A stretch of 64,000 nucleotides of DNA from contig NZ_JAJLQZ010000003.1 of NCBI RefSeq assembly GCF_020991375.1, positions 186,001 to 250,000 of the forward strand. Direction: 5' to 3'. The stretch is from Glycomyces amatae (lineage in GTDB: Bacteria; Actinomycetota; Actinomycetes; Mycobacteriales; Micromonosporaceae). Below the pieces are notes generated by a model. The model saw only the letters and a list, made by a program, of their open reading frames with translations. It searched no databases and was not told the origin of the DNA. Below are positions 42,460-51,388 of the stretch, in pieces. Both the position numbers and the translations under genes were made by a program. Position 1 is the first letter of the stretch. Each line of letters opens with the position of its first letter.

Positions 42460-42702
42460 TCAGGTGGCGTCCGGTTCGGCGATGAAGGCCGGGCAGCGCT
42501 CCATGATCCGGGGGCACCGCTCGTCGCCGTTCCAGGCGCGGTTCCAGTCCGGGACGTCTTCCGGATCGTCGGTGAGGCGGCAGCACTCGCGGGCGCCCGC
42601 GCCGTGGCCCAGATCTTCGCGTGCGGTTCCAGTCCCGACCAGAACCGGTCCAGACCATGCGCCGAGCCCAGCCGCTGTGAACGGGGAGCACTGCCGCGAC
42701 AC
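42460..42702 (-). CDS. Possible small Cys-rich protein or gene remnant
   Basis: Frame of 80 aa whose C-terminal 50 residues look protein-like (CCRLTDDPEDVPDWNRAWNG then DERCPRIMERCPAFIAEPDA) while the N-terminus does not. Four Cys residues occur in this tail. No ribosome-binding site or family match is recognisable. It may be a small gene or the residue of a larger one. It lies in a gene-poor stretch. Confidence 0.3.
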   Translation of the reverse strand: MSRQCSPFTAAGLGAWSGPVLVGTGTAREDLGHGAGARECCRLTDDPEDVPDWNRAWNGDERCPRIMERCPAFIAEPDAT

Positions 42703-42818
42703 TCGATCGCGCAGTTGGCGCCGCCCGGCATGTTATGAGCTCATAGGACACTGCTCGAACGTCCGACAGTCAGAGGACGTCAAACCATTGGGCCTCCCAC
42801 CGGCCACCGAAACGGTGA

Positions 42819-43146
42819 TTACAACGCCCTGAGGGACTCGTGAACCTCTACGATTTGATCGATCCTCTCCGTCTCGTCCACCGGACAGACCGAGGACACC
42901 CCCGCCAGGCGCCCGTCGAGATCGATGACGGTCACCATCACCCGGATCCCAGCGTCCGAGTAGGTAGCGATGGCACTGGCGTAACCGTCCACGGTTGCGG
43001 ACTCGGTCCGGATCGATTCGTTCCCGGACCCGTTCCCTGAGAGCAGCGGCGACCTGCGCGAGGCTGACCCCGAGGGACCTGCCCACGGCCACGACACGTC
43101 CCTTGCGCCGCAAGGAGGATCGGCCCTCATGTCCCTGGTGATTCAC
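42819..43146 (-). pseudogene. Possible frameshifted small gene
   Basis: Minus-strand reading starts at GTG 43146 with a protein-like stretch (RRKGRVVAVGRSLGVSLAQV then AAALRERVRERIDPDRV). Near 43000 the coding character moves to another frame (SATVDGYASAIATYSDAGIR then VMVTVIDLDGRLAGVSSV), ending at 42819. One small indel could join the two. No family is recognised. It could equally be a short intact gene with an internal start in the second frame. Confidence 0.3.
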
Positions 43147-43350
43147 GTGCTCGCTCGTACGGCCCGAGATTGCCGACCGGTTTCGCCGCGCCTCCTTCCC
43201 ATGGCGGCCGATGCATCGGCCGAGGCGCGTCCGTCAGGACGGCCGTGAGACGGGGAGACTGCCCGATGGCGGTGGCGCGGCGGTCGCGCGGGAGTCGCTC
43301 ATGCCCGGCCGGGGTGGCGGGGCGGGGCCGTCCCGGGCCGCTGACGGAGT

Positions 43351-44109
43351 CTAGGTCAGGGCCTTCGCCAGGAATGCCACCGAGGCGGCGATCAGGCCCG
43401 CGATGTCGTCGTGGCCTTCGAAGGTGTGGTCCGCCCCCTCCACCGGCAGGAACGTCGAGTTCGCGCCCGCAGCGGTCAGCAGTTCGTGCAGCACCTCGCT
43501 TTGGCTGAGCGGCAGCACGTCGTCGGCGGTGCCGTGGACGAGCAGGAAGGGAGGGGCGGCGGCCGAGACATGGCTGACGGGGCTGGCCTGTGCCGCGAGT
43601 GCGGGCAGTTCGGCCGGGGCGCCGCCGATCAGCTTCGCCATCGGCGTCTCGGGGTCGTGCGGGTCGAGGACGCTGAGGTCGGTGAGCGGGTACCAGGCGA
43701 CCACGGCGGCGATCGCGCCGTCGGTGAGCCCGGCCAGTGCCGCGAGGTGGCCGCCCGCGGACTCCCCCCATACCCCGATGCGACCGGTGTCGAGGTTGCA
43801 GTCCTCGGCCGAGGCCCGCAGGTAGGCCAATGCGGCCTTGACGTCGTCGAGCTGGGCGGGGAAGACCGCCTCTCCCGAGAACCGGTAGTCGATGGTGGCG
43901 ACGGCGATGCCGGCCTCGATGAGCGCGTCGAACACCGAGCCCGGGGGCACGGTGTCGGGGAGGAATCGCCGGTCGCCGAACAGGAAGGCGCCGCCGTGGA
44001 TCCACACCGCCAGCGGGAAGGGGCCGTCGCCGGACGGCACTCGAAGGTCGAGCAGCAGGGGCCGGAACCCGGGGAGCTGCGCGTAGACGACGTCCTTGTA
44101 TTCGTGCAC
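43351..44109 (-). CDS. Alpha/beta hydrolase (BD-FAE/lipase-type esterase)
   Basis: Esterase-like hydrolase, 252 aa. The oxyanion motif is WIHGGAFLFGDRRF, the nucleophile elbow is GVWGESAGGHLAALA (GxSxG), the acid lies in LLVHGTADDVLPLSQSE and the catalytic His is in GADHTFEGHD. This is the hormone-sensitive-lipase/BD-FAE pattern. GTG 44109 is proposed as a leaderless start because TAGCAT lies 8 nt upstream; the open frame extends a further 98 codons without coding character. The natural substrate is unknown. Confidence 0.85.
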   Translation of the reverse strand: MHEYKDVVYAQLPGFRPLLLDLRVPSGDGPFPLAVWIHGGAFLFGDRRFLPDTVPPGSVFDALIEAGIAVATIDYRFSGEAVFPAQLDDVKAALAYLRASAEDCNLDTGRIGVWGESAGGHLAALAGLTDGAIAAVVAWYPLTDLSVLDPHDPETPMAKLIGGAPAELPALAAQASPVSHVSAAAPPFLLVHGTADDVLPLSQSEVLHELLTAAGANSTFLPVEGADHTFEGHDDIAGLIAASVAFLAKALT

Positions 44110-44117
44110 GAGCAGTG

Positions 44118-44123
44118 ATGCTA
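44118..44123 (-). promoter_or_regulatory. Leaderless -10 box for the esterase gene
   Basis: TAGCAT on the minus strand is 8 nt from GTG 44109, and no ribosome-binding site is present. It decides the start among several in-frame options. Confidence 0.45.
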
Positions 44124-44220
44124 AAGGCTCGATTCCCGTGGCCCGGCCGGGCCGGGGCCCGTTACCGAAGCATGGGAAGACCGCGCCGCCGTCCCCGGCC
44201 GGTCCGTCGACTGTGCCCGG

Positions 44221-44226
44221 TAGAGT
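44221..44226 (+). promoter_or_regulatory. Leaderless -10 box for the small zinc-ribbon gene
   Basis: TAGAGT is 7 nt before ATG 44234, matching the spacing at scpA, the DUF4132 gene and the Hsp70-like gene. Confidence 0.5.
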
Positions 44227-44233
44227 CCCGGCC

Positions 44234-44416
44234 ATGGACGAAGAGCGGTGGAACGAGATCATCGAGTCGGAGCGGCAAGGCGATTGCGGCCCTTGGCTGT
44301 GCCTCGATTGCGACGATCCGACCATCGAGCTGGGCGTGGGGTTCAAGGACGGGGAGGTCACCGAGTTGACCTTCATGTGCGTCTCCTGCGAGGCCTCGGT
44401 CACCGTGCCCGGCTAG
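44234..44416 (+). CDS. Small putative zinc-ribbon protein
   Basis: Protein of 60 aa. Two CxxC knuckles, CLDCDDP (about residues 23-29) and CVSCEAS (about 49-55), could bind one zinc as a ribbon. The rest is acidic (MDEERWNEIIESERQGDCG). A TAGAGT box 7 nt upstream and no Shine-Dalgarno sequence indicate a leaderless transcript, which supports the frame as a real gene. It is divergent from the esterase gene. Function is unknown; regulatory or protein-binding roles are possible. Confidence 0.65.
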   Translation: MDEERWNEIIESERQGDCGPWLCLDCDDPTIELGVGFKDGEVTELTFMCVSCEASVTVPG

Positions 44417-44487
44417 GACGGTCCTGCGAATTCACCGGTCACGGGACCGGTGATGCCGGGCGGCGGGCGCCGGGGATGACGAGCCGG

Positions 44488-45345
44488 CTACCGCAGCCAG
44501 TCCCCGATGAGCGCCGCGACCGCGTCGGGTCGGTCGAGGTGCATGAAATGGCCTGCGCGCGAGAGGATCTCGACGCGAGAGCCCGGTGCGAGCGCGGCCG
44601 CCGCGTCGGCGTAGGCCGAGGGCGGCATGCAGCCGTCGTCCTCGCCGCCGAGCACCAGCATCGGGATCGGGGCGGGCGCTTCGGTGGTCGCCGCCAGGTC
44701 GGCGAGGGCGGGGTCGTGCAGGGCGGTGTCGAAGTTGGCCCGGTAGACGCGTATCGCGTTGGCGGCCAGGGCCGGGTCGGCGTAGAGGGCGTGGACGCGG
44801 TCGCGGTGCCCGCCGATGTCCAGGCCCGGCGACCAGGTCGCCCACAGGTAGTCGACCAGGTCGAGGTTCAGCGCCGCGTCGCCGATGCCGGGCACTTGGA
44901 ACAGCCACATGTAGAACAGGCGCTGGAGCTGGGCGGGGTCGGCGAACACGCCGGGCAGGGCCGCGGGCGGGGGCACCGCCATGGTCACCGCGCGGCGCAC
45001 CAGGTGCGGCCAGGCCGCCGCCGTGCGGGCCACCATGCCGGCGCCGAAGTCGTGGCCGATCAGGTCGACGGGCCCCTCGCCGAGCGCGCGGGCCACGGCG
45101 GCGGCGTCCGCGGCGAGGGTCAGGCCGTCGGCGTAGGCCATGGCGTCGGCGTGCGAGGGGTGGAGGCCGCGCAGGAACGGCTCGACGACCCGGCGCCCGG
45201 CCGCGACCAGCCGCTCGGCGAGCGGCCCGAACGTGGCGGGATGGTCGGGGAACCCGTGCCAGCAGACCACGACCGGCCCCTCGCCCGCGGCCAGGGCCGG
45301 GAACGCCAACCGGTCGGTGTCGATGACGATCTGCTCGAACTCCAT
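44488..45345 (-). CDS. Alpha/beta hydrolase (epoxide hydrolase-like)
   Basis: Hydrolase of 285 aa. VVVCWHGFPDHPATFGPLAE carries the HGxP oxyanion motif. The nucleophile elbow DLIGHDFGAGMVA has Asp in place of Ser, as in epoxide hydrolases and haloalkane dehalogenases. A cap domain follows (about residues 130-210), then the acid in LGGEDDGCMP and the catalytic His in LSRAGHFMHLDRPD. It may open epoxides or hydrolyse other small molecules. It stands alone between the zinc-ribbon gene and the inositol-phosphatase-like gene. Confidence 0.87.
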   Translation of the reverse strand: MEFEQIVIDTDRLAFPALAAGEGPVVVCWHGFPDHPATFGPLAERLVAAGRRVVEPFLRGLHPSHADAMAYADGLTLAADAAAVARALGEGPVDLIGHDFGAGMVARTAAAWPHLVRRAVTMAVPPPAALPGVFADPAQLQRLFYMWLFQVPGIGDAALNLDLVDYLWATWSPGLDIGGHRDRVHALYADPALAANAIRVYRANFDTALHDPALADLAATTEAPAPIPMLVLGGEDDGCMPPSAYADAAAALAPGSRVEILSRAGHFMHLDRPDAVAALIGDWLR

Positions 45346-45520
45346 GGCGGTCTCCTCTGCCCTCGCCGACCATTCTGTGCGGCACCGCGTCCGGACGCAA
45401 GCGGCACCCGGCGAAGGGGGCGTGCCGCGAACCGCGGGCCCCTCGATCGACGGCGCCTGAGGCGAGCGGGAGACCGGCGCAGTGCCGCTGATCGCCGCGC
45501 GGCCGAACGCGGTCCCAGTG

Positions 45521-46318
<798 letters not shown>

Positions 46319-46428
46319 TATTCGGTTCCTCGTCTCCGTCTAGCCCACCCGACGGACCTCATCCTAAAGGTGCAAGACCAAGCAGCCCTTGGACTCCCAG
46401 TGCGATGTCCCCCGAAGGCACTGCAAGG

Positions 46429-46465
46429 GGGGCCGGTGCGCCCGATCCCCGAGCGCACCGGCCCC
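46429..46465 (-). terminator. Strong hairpin terminator of the glycan operon
   Basis: GGGGCCGGTGCGC (46429-46441) and GCGCACCGGCCCC (46453-46465) form a perfect 13-bp stem with an 11-nt loop. It begins 5 bp after the stop of the last gene in the seven-gene minus-strand operon. Confidence 0.8.
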
Positions 46466-46470
46466 GGTCC

Positions 46471-48351
46471 TCAGGCCAGCGGCAGCCACACCCGCATCGA
46501 CGCCGGCCCGCGGGTGGCCCGGAGCCGGAACGGCACCAGCGGCACCTCGGCGGGCTTGCCGTCGCCGTCCGCGGCGTCCGGGCCGTAGGGCCAGGCGTCC
46601 GCGTCGCGGTCGTGGACGCGGGCGGCGACGTGGACGCGGCCGTCGCGCTCGACCGGCGCCACCGCGGCGTCCACGGCGAGCCCGGCGACGTCGGCCCCGC
46701 CGGGCAGGTCCACCGACTCGGCGCACAGGACCAGCGGCCCCTGCTCGACGGCGACGCAGCCGCGCACGGCGTCGATCCGCGGGTCCGGCAGCGTCCACCG
46801 CGGCGCCACCGGCAGCGCCAGGCGGATCTCGTCGCCGGGCGCGAAGGCGGCCGTCACGGCGGCGGGCCGACCGGGCTCGACCTCCCGGGCGGTCCCGTCG
46901 GGGCCGGTGAGGCGCGCGCCCTCGGCCCAGGCGGGGACGCGGAGCGCGATGCTGCGCTCGCCGCCGTCGTTCGCCTCGACGCGGACGACCACGTCCCCGT
47001 GCTCGGGGTAGCGCGTCGCCACGGACAGGGCGAGGCGCGCGCCGCCCACGACCGTGTCGATGAGGGCCGGGGTGAACTGGTGGAGCTGCACGCCGGTGTC
47101 GTCGGCCGTCGCCACGTAGGCCGCGAACTGCGCGAAGGTGCGGGCCAGGTTCGTGGGGCAGCACGAGACGTCGAACCACGGCGCGCGCCGACCGCCCGCG
47201 GCGCGGTGCGACAGCTCCCCCTCCGGGGGCGCCTCGTCGGCGGTGCGCTGGTGGAGCGGGTTGGCGTAGAAGAACGCCCTGCCGCCGGGGTCGACGGCCC
47301 CGGACAGCACGTTCCAGGAGACGCGCTCGATGAGGTCGGCGTACGGCGCCTCGCCGGTGGCCAGCAGGAGCCGCCACGAGGCCTGGACCGCCGCGACCCC
47401 CGCGCAGGACTCGGCGTAGGCCCGCTCGGGCGGCAGCGCGAAGTCGGCGCCGAACGCCTCGTCGGCGTACTGGGAGCCCATGCCGCCGGTCAGGTGGGTG
47501 CGGCGGGCCACGGTGCGGCCCCATTGGCGGCGGACGGCGTCGAGAAGTTCACCGTCCTGTGTGCCGACTGCGACGTCGACCGCGCCGGAGGCGAGGTAGA
47601 GCGCGCGAACGGCGTGGCCGCGCAGGGCCTCGGCGTCGCGGACCGGCACGTCGTCCTGGTAGTAGGCGCGGCCGAAGCCGCCGTCGGCGAGCGTGCGCGT
47701 GCCGCGCCGGTCGATGAACCGGCGCGCCTGCTCCAGGTAGCGCGCCTCGCCGGTGGCGCGGGCGAACTCGGCCAGGGCGGCCTCGATCTCGGGGTGGCCG
47801 CAGACCCTCTCTATGCCGCCGGGGCCGAAGACCTCGCACACGTGGTCGGCGGCGCGGCGGCACAGCCGCGTGAACGCGTCCTCGCCGTGGCACCGCAGCC
47901 GCGCGACCCCGGCCTGGAGGAGGTGCCCGGTGCAGTACAGCTCGTGGCCCCACTCCAGGTCGGAGTAGCGCGGGCGCTGGCCGGGGCCGCCGAACACGGT
48001 GTTGAGGTAGCCGTCCTCGGCCTGGGCGGCCTCGACGCGGACGGTCAGGGCCTGGAAGCGCTCTTCGAGGTCCGGGTCGCCGGTGCGGCCGATCTCCCAG
48101 GCCATGGCCTCGGCGAGCTTGTAGACCTCCGAGTCGGCGAACTCGCGGCCGGCGCGCTCGAACGGCTCCCCGGCGGCGGCCTTGTCGAAGTTGGCGATCC
48201 AGCCGAGCTCCTCGAGCCAGTGCAGGCAGTGCCTGATGGTGTGCTCGGCGTTGACCGCCTGGCGTTCGGCCCAGTGGCCTGCGGTGAGGCGGACCTCGTC
48301 GAGGCCCAGCGGGCGCAGGGTCCCGCGTTCGGGCACCACGGGTGTCTTCAT
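46471..48351 (-). CDS. GH127-family beta-L-arabinofuranosidase (cytoplasmic)
   Basis: Glycosidase of 626 aa with no signal peptide, so it probably acts on imported oligosaccharides. The GH127 (DUF1680) barrel shows LEWGHELYCTGHLLQAGVAR, THLTGGMGSQYADEAFG and the active-site pieces YAESCAGVAA (Glu and Cys) and WFDVSCCPTNLARTF. In the characterised HypBA1 enzyme these correspond to a Zn-bound Cys nucleophile site with CxCC; here one Cys ligand position reads Val-Ser-Cys-Cys. The ATG overlaps the upstream permease stop (ATGA). It is the last gene of the operon and probably releases L-arabinose or a related sugar inside the cell. Confidence 0.88.
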   Translation of the reverse strand: MKTPVVPERGTLRPLGLDEVRLTAGHWAERQAVNAEHTIRHCLHWLEELGWIANFDKAAAGEPFERAGREFADSEVYKLAEAMAWEIGRTGDPDLEERFQALTVRVEAAQAEDGYLNTVFGGPGQRPRYSDLEWGHELYCTGHLLQAGVARLRCHGEDAFTRLCRRAADHVCEVFGPGGIERVCGHPEIEAALAEFARATGEARYLEQARRFIDRRGTRTLADGGFGRAYYQDDVPVRDAEALRGHAVRALYLASGAVDVAVGTQDGELLDAVRRQWGRTVARRTHLTGGMGSQYADEAFGADFALPPERAYAESCAGVAAVQASWRLLLATGEAPYADLIERVSWNVLSGAVDPGGRAFFYANPLHQRTADEAPPEGELSHRAAGGRRAPWFDVSCCPTNLARTFAQFAAYVATADDTGVQLHQFTPALIDTVVGGARLALSVATRYPEHGDVVVRVEANDGGERSIALRVPAWAEGARLTGPDGTAREVEPGRPAAVTAAFAPGDEIRLALPVAPRWTLPDPRIDAVRGCVAVEQGPLVLCAESVDLPGGADVAGLAVDAAVAPVERDGRVHVAARVHDRDADAWPYGPDAADGDGKPAEVPLVPFRLRATRGPASMRVWLPLA

Positions 48352-49166
48352 CCTTTGATGGCTCCTGACATGAATCCTCGGACATAGTGGCGCTGGAGCA
48401 GTGCGAACAGCACCAGGCACGGCAGCGCCATCACGACCACGCCGGCCTGGGTCGCGCCGAAGTCGACGGCGCCCATCGACTGCTGGCGGAGGTTGGCGAT
48501 GGCCACCGGCAGCACGGCCTTGTCGGCCTCGCTGACGAGAATGAGCGGGGCGATGAAGTCGTTCCAGGCGGCGAGGAACGAGAAGAGGCCCACGGTGATG
48601 AGGCCGGGCCACACGGCGAAGAGCATGATGCGGGTGAGGACGCCGAAGGTCCCGGCGCCGTCGCACATGGCGGACTCCTCGATCTCCTTGGGCACGGCCT
48701 CGAAGGAGATGCGCATCATGAACACCGCGAACGGCAGCTGGTAGAGGGTGAGGACGAGGGCGAGCCCGACGAGGGTGCCGCGCAGGCCCATGTCGCCGAG
48801 CATCGAGTAGAGCGGGATCAGCAGGGTCGAGTAGGGGACCATGAGGATCGCGAGGGTGATCAGGAAGAGGGCGTCGCGGCCCTTGAAGGTGAAGCGCGCG
48901 AAGGCGTAGCCGCCGAGGACCGACAGGACGAGCGTGAACGCGACGGTGAGGACCGAGACGTACGTGCTGTTCCACAGGTAGCGCAGGAGCCCGGCGTCGT
49001 AGTCGAGCAGGGCGGCGTAGTTGCCGAACCCGTAGCCGTCCTGCTGGTTGGTGGCGCCGTGCGGGGCGACCGAGGCGTAGCCGGTCCAGATGAGCGGGAA
49101 CAGGAACAGGACCGAGAGCCCTCCGGCGAGGACGTGGTAGGAGGTGCTCCACAGCTTCGTGCGCAT
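48348..49166 (-). CDS. Sugar ABC transporter permease (MalG type)
   Basis: Membrane permease of 272 aa, six helices. The EAA loop AVPKEIEESAMCDGAGTFGV is the MalG-type signature that contacts the ATPase. The N-terminal LFLFPLIWTGYASV and C-terminal HYVRGFMSGAIKG also fit CUT1 family permeases. It overlaps the GH127 gene by 4 bp and the preceding permease by 1 bp. No ATPase gene is present in the operon, so a shared MsiK-like ATPase elsewhere is expected. Confidence 0.93.
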   Translation of the reverse strand: MRTKLWSTSYHVLAGGLSVLFLFPLIWTGYASVAPHGATNQQDGYGFGNYAALLDYDAGLLRYLWNSTYVSVLTVAFTLVLSVLGGYAFARFTFKGRDALFLITLAILMVPYSTLLIPLYSMLGDMGLRGTLVGLALVLTLYQLPFAVFMMRISFEAVPKEIEESAMCDGAGTFGVLTRIMLFAVWPGLITVGLFSFLAAWNDFIAPLILVSEADKAVLPVAIANLRQQSMGAVDFGATQAGVVVMALPCLVLFALLQRHYVRGFMSGAIKG

Positions 49167-50029
49167 CAGTGGTCCTTTCGGAGGGCGCGGAACTGGGCGA
49201 TGTTGAGCACCAGGAGGGCGGCGAGCACGACCACGGAGATCGCGGCGGCCGCGCCGAGGTCGAAGCGCTGGAACGCCTCCCGGTAGATCAGCTGCACCAC
49301 GGTGACGGTGGAGTTGTCGGGGCCGCCCTTGGTGAGGATGAAGAACTGGTCGAAGGCCAGGAGCGAGCCGGTGACCGAGAGGATGAGCACCAGGCCGAGC
49401 GCGGGGCGCAGCAGCGGGACGGTGATGTGCGCGAAGGCCTGCCAGCGGCCCGCGCCGTCGAGGCGGGCCGCCTCGTAGACGTCCGGCGGGATCGACTGGA
49501 GGCCCACGAGCAGGATGATCATGAAGAACCCGGCGAACTTCCAGACGATGAGCACCACGGTGGACCACAGGGCGGCCGTGGGGGTGCCGAGCCATGAGAC
49601 CGGTTCGAGGCCGAGGAACTCCATGACCGGGTCGAGCGGGCCGATGGCGGGGCTGTAGAACCCGAAGAACAGCAGCGAGGCCGAGGCGAGCCCGAGGGTG
49701 GTCGGCAGGAAGTAGGCGGTGCGGAAGAACCCGGTGCCCCTGCGCCGGTCGGCGACGATGAGCGCCAGCAGGAGCGAGAGTCCGATAAGGAGGACGACGA
49801 CGATCCCGGTGTACTTGAGGGTGAAGCCGACCGCGGGCCAGAACAGGGGGTTGTCCCCTATGCCCTGGTAGTTCTCGGGCAGGTTGAGGCCCATGTCTCC
49901 GGCCAGCAGCGGCCAGTCGGACGCGGACATGCGTCCGACCAGCAGCAGCGGCGCGACGAAGAAGACCAGCACGAACAGCGCCACGGGGGCGGCGTAGGCC
50001 GCGCCGGCCAGCTTGCGCGAGTAACGCAT
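49166..50029 (-). CDS. Sugar ABC transporter permease (MalF type)
   Basis: Membrane permease of 287 aa. The EAA motif IPPDVYEAARLDGAGRWQAF is the MalF-type form, and FDQFFILTKGGPDNSTVTVV is the highly conserved CUT1 loop. Six to seven helices are predicted. It forms a heterodimer with the adjacent MalG-type permease. It starts 11 bp after the solute-binding protein gene and overlaps the next permease start (TGATG). Confidence 0.94.
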   Translation of the reverse strand: MRYSRKLAGAAYAAPVALFVLVFFVAPLLLVGRMSASDWPLLAGDMGLNLPENYQGIGDNPLFWPAVGFTLKYTGIVVVLLIGLSLLLALIVADRRRGTGFFRTAYFLPTTLGLASASLLFFGFYSPAIGPLDPVMEFLGLEPVSWLGTPTAALWSTVVLIVWKFAGFFMIILLVGLQSIPPDVYEAARLDGAGRWQAFAHITVPLLRPALGLVLILSVTGSLLAFDQFFILTKGGPDNSTVTVVQLIYREAFQRFDLGAAAAISVVVLAALLVLNIAQFRALRKDH

Positions 50030-50040
50030 TCAGTTTTGTC

Positions 50041-51339
50041 CTAACTCGACAGGGAGGCCGTGACGCCCTCGTTGAGGGCGGCCAGGTCGGCGCCCGCGTC
50101 GCCGTAGATCATCTCGCGGACCAGCGCGAGACCGGGCCCCTGCGGGTCGTTGAAGGTCTGCCCGAAGTTGAGCGAGTAGGGGGTGCGCCCGACCTGGACG
50201 AGGTCGTTCATGACGACGGCGTTGGAGTTGGCGGCGTAGTACTCGTTGTCGGCGAGGTCGGTGCGGGCCATGACGTCGCCGTTGGCGGCGAGGATCTCGA
50301 CCTGCTGCTCCTCCTCGAGGCTCCAGCGCAGGAAGTCCCAGGCCTGGTTGGGGTGCTCGGAGTTGGCGCTGATGCCGATCGAGTCGCCGCCGACGAAGGT
50401 CGACTCGCCGCCGTCGATCCCGGGGATGGGGGCGACGCCGATGTCCAGGTCCTCGGGCATGAGGCCGAGCATCGTGGAGGGCATCGGCATGACGCCGATG
50501 TTCCCTTCGGGGAAGTGGCCGGTCCAGGTCGCGCCGGTCTCCTCGTTGTGGCCGGGGGCCACGACCTCGTCCTCGACCAGGCCGCGGTAGGTCGCGAAGA
50601 GCTCCGCCGCCTCCGGTGAGTCCAGAAGGGACTCGGTGCCGTCCTCGTTCAGGGCCTCCGCGCCGGAGGCCCAGATCGTGGGCCACCACGTGAACACGAA
50701 GCAGCCGCCGCAGTTGCCGCCGAAGAAGGTGCCGTTGACGTCGCCGCCGAGGGCGTCCACGGCGCGGGCGTGCTCGGCGAACTCGGCGAGCGTCGTCGGC
50801 GGGGCCTCGGGGTCGAGTCCGGCCTGCTCGTAGAGGGCCTTGTTGTAGAACAGGACCGAGAGGTCGAGGGTGTGCGGGACGAGGTACTGCCGGTCGTCCA
50901 CGGTGCCGACGTCCAGGTGCGAGGGCGCGAGGGCGTCGGCGAAGTCGAGGGCGGCGATCCGGTCGGTGATGTCGAGGTAGGCCCCGGCGGTGGTGAAGTT
51001 CGGGGCGAACACCACGTCGAGCGCGAACAGGTCGGGCAGCTCCTGGTTCCCGGCGGCGGTGCCGACGCGGGTCTGGTAGTCGTCGGTGGGGATGACCGAG
51101 AGCTCGATCTGGTTCTCGTGGCTCGCGTTGTAGGCGTCCACGAGGGCCTGCGACTGGGCCTCGGTGGCGGCGCGGGTCCACATGGTGAGGGTGGTGCCGT
51201 CGTCGACGCCTTCGAGGACGACCTCCTGGTCGGCGGCGCCGTCGCCGCCCTTGCCGCTGCACGAGGCGGCGAGCAGTACGGCGGCGCTGGCGACGACGGC
51301 GGCCCTGGCCGCGCGTCTCGTCCGGTCGGGGATTCTCAT
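50041..51339 (-). CDS. Sugar-binding lipoprotein of ABC transporter
   Basis: Extracellular solute-binding protein, 432 aa. The signal peptide AAVVASAAVLLAASC has a lipobox with the lipidated Cys near residue 27. The CUT1 binding-protein features include LTMWTRAATEAQSQALVDAY, NQELPDLFALDVVFAPNFT and NSEHPNQAWDFLRWSLEEEQ. ATG 51339 is preceded by AAGGAG. It is placed between the secreted glycosidases and two permeases, so it probably captures arabinose-containing oligosaccharides released outside. Confidence 0.93.
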   Translation of the reverse strand: MRIPDRTRRAARAAVVASAAVLLAASCSGKGGDGAADQEVVLEGVDDGTTLTMWTRAATEAQSQALVDAYNASHENQIELSVIPTDDYQTRVGTAAGNQELPDLFALDVVFAPNFTTAGAYLDITDRIAALDFADALAPSHLDVGTVDDRQYLVPHTLDLSVLFYNKALYEQAGLDPEAPPTTLAEFAEHARAVDALGGDVNGTFFGGNCGGCFVFTWWPTIWASGAEALNEDGTESLLDSPEAAELFATYRGLVEDEVVAPGHNEETGATWTGHFPEGNIGVMPMPSTMLGLMPEDLDIGVAPIPGIDGGESTFVGGDSIGISANSEHPNQAWDFLRWSLEEEQQVEILAANGDVMARTDLADNEYYAANSNAVVMNDLVQVGRTPYSLNFGQTFNDPQGPGLALVREMIYGDAGADLAALNEGVTASLSS

Positions 51340-51388
51340 TTCCGGCTCCTTACGGATAGGGATCAAGGGGTTGGGGTCGGGCGCGGGC

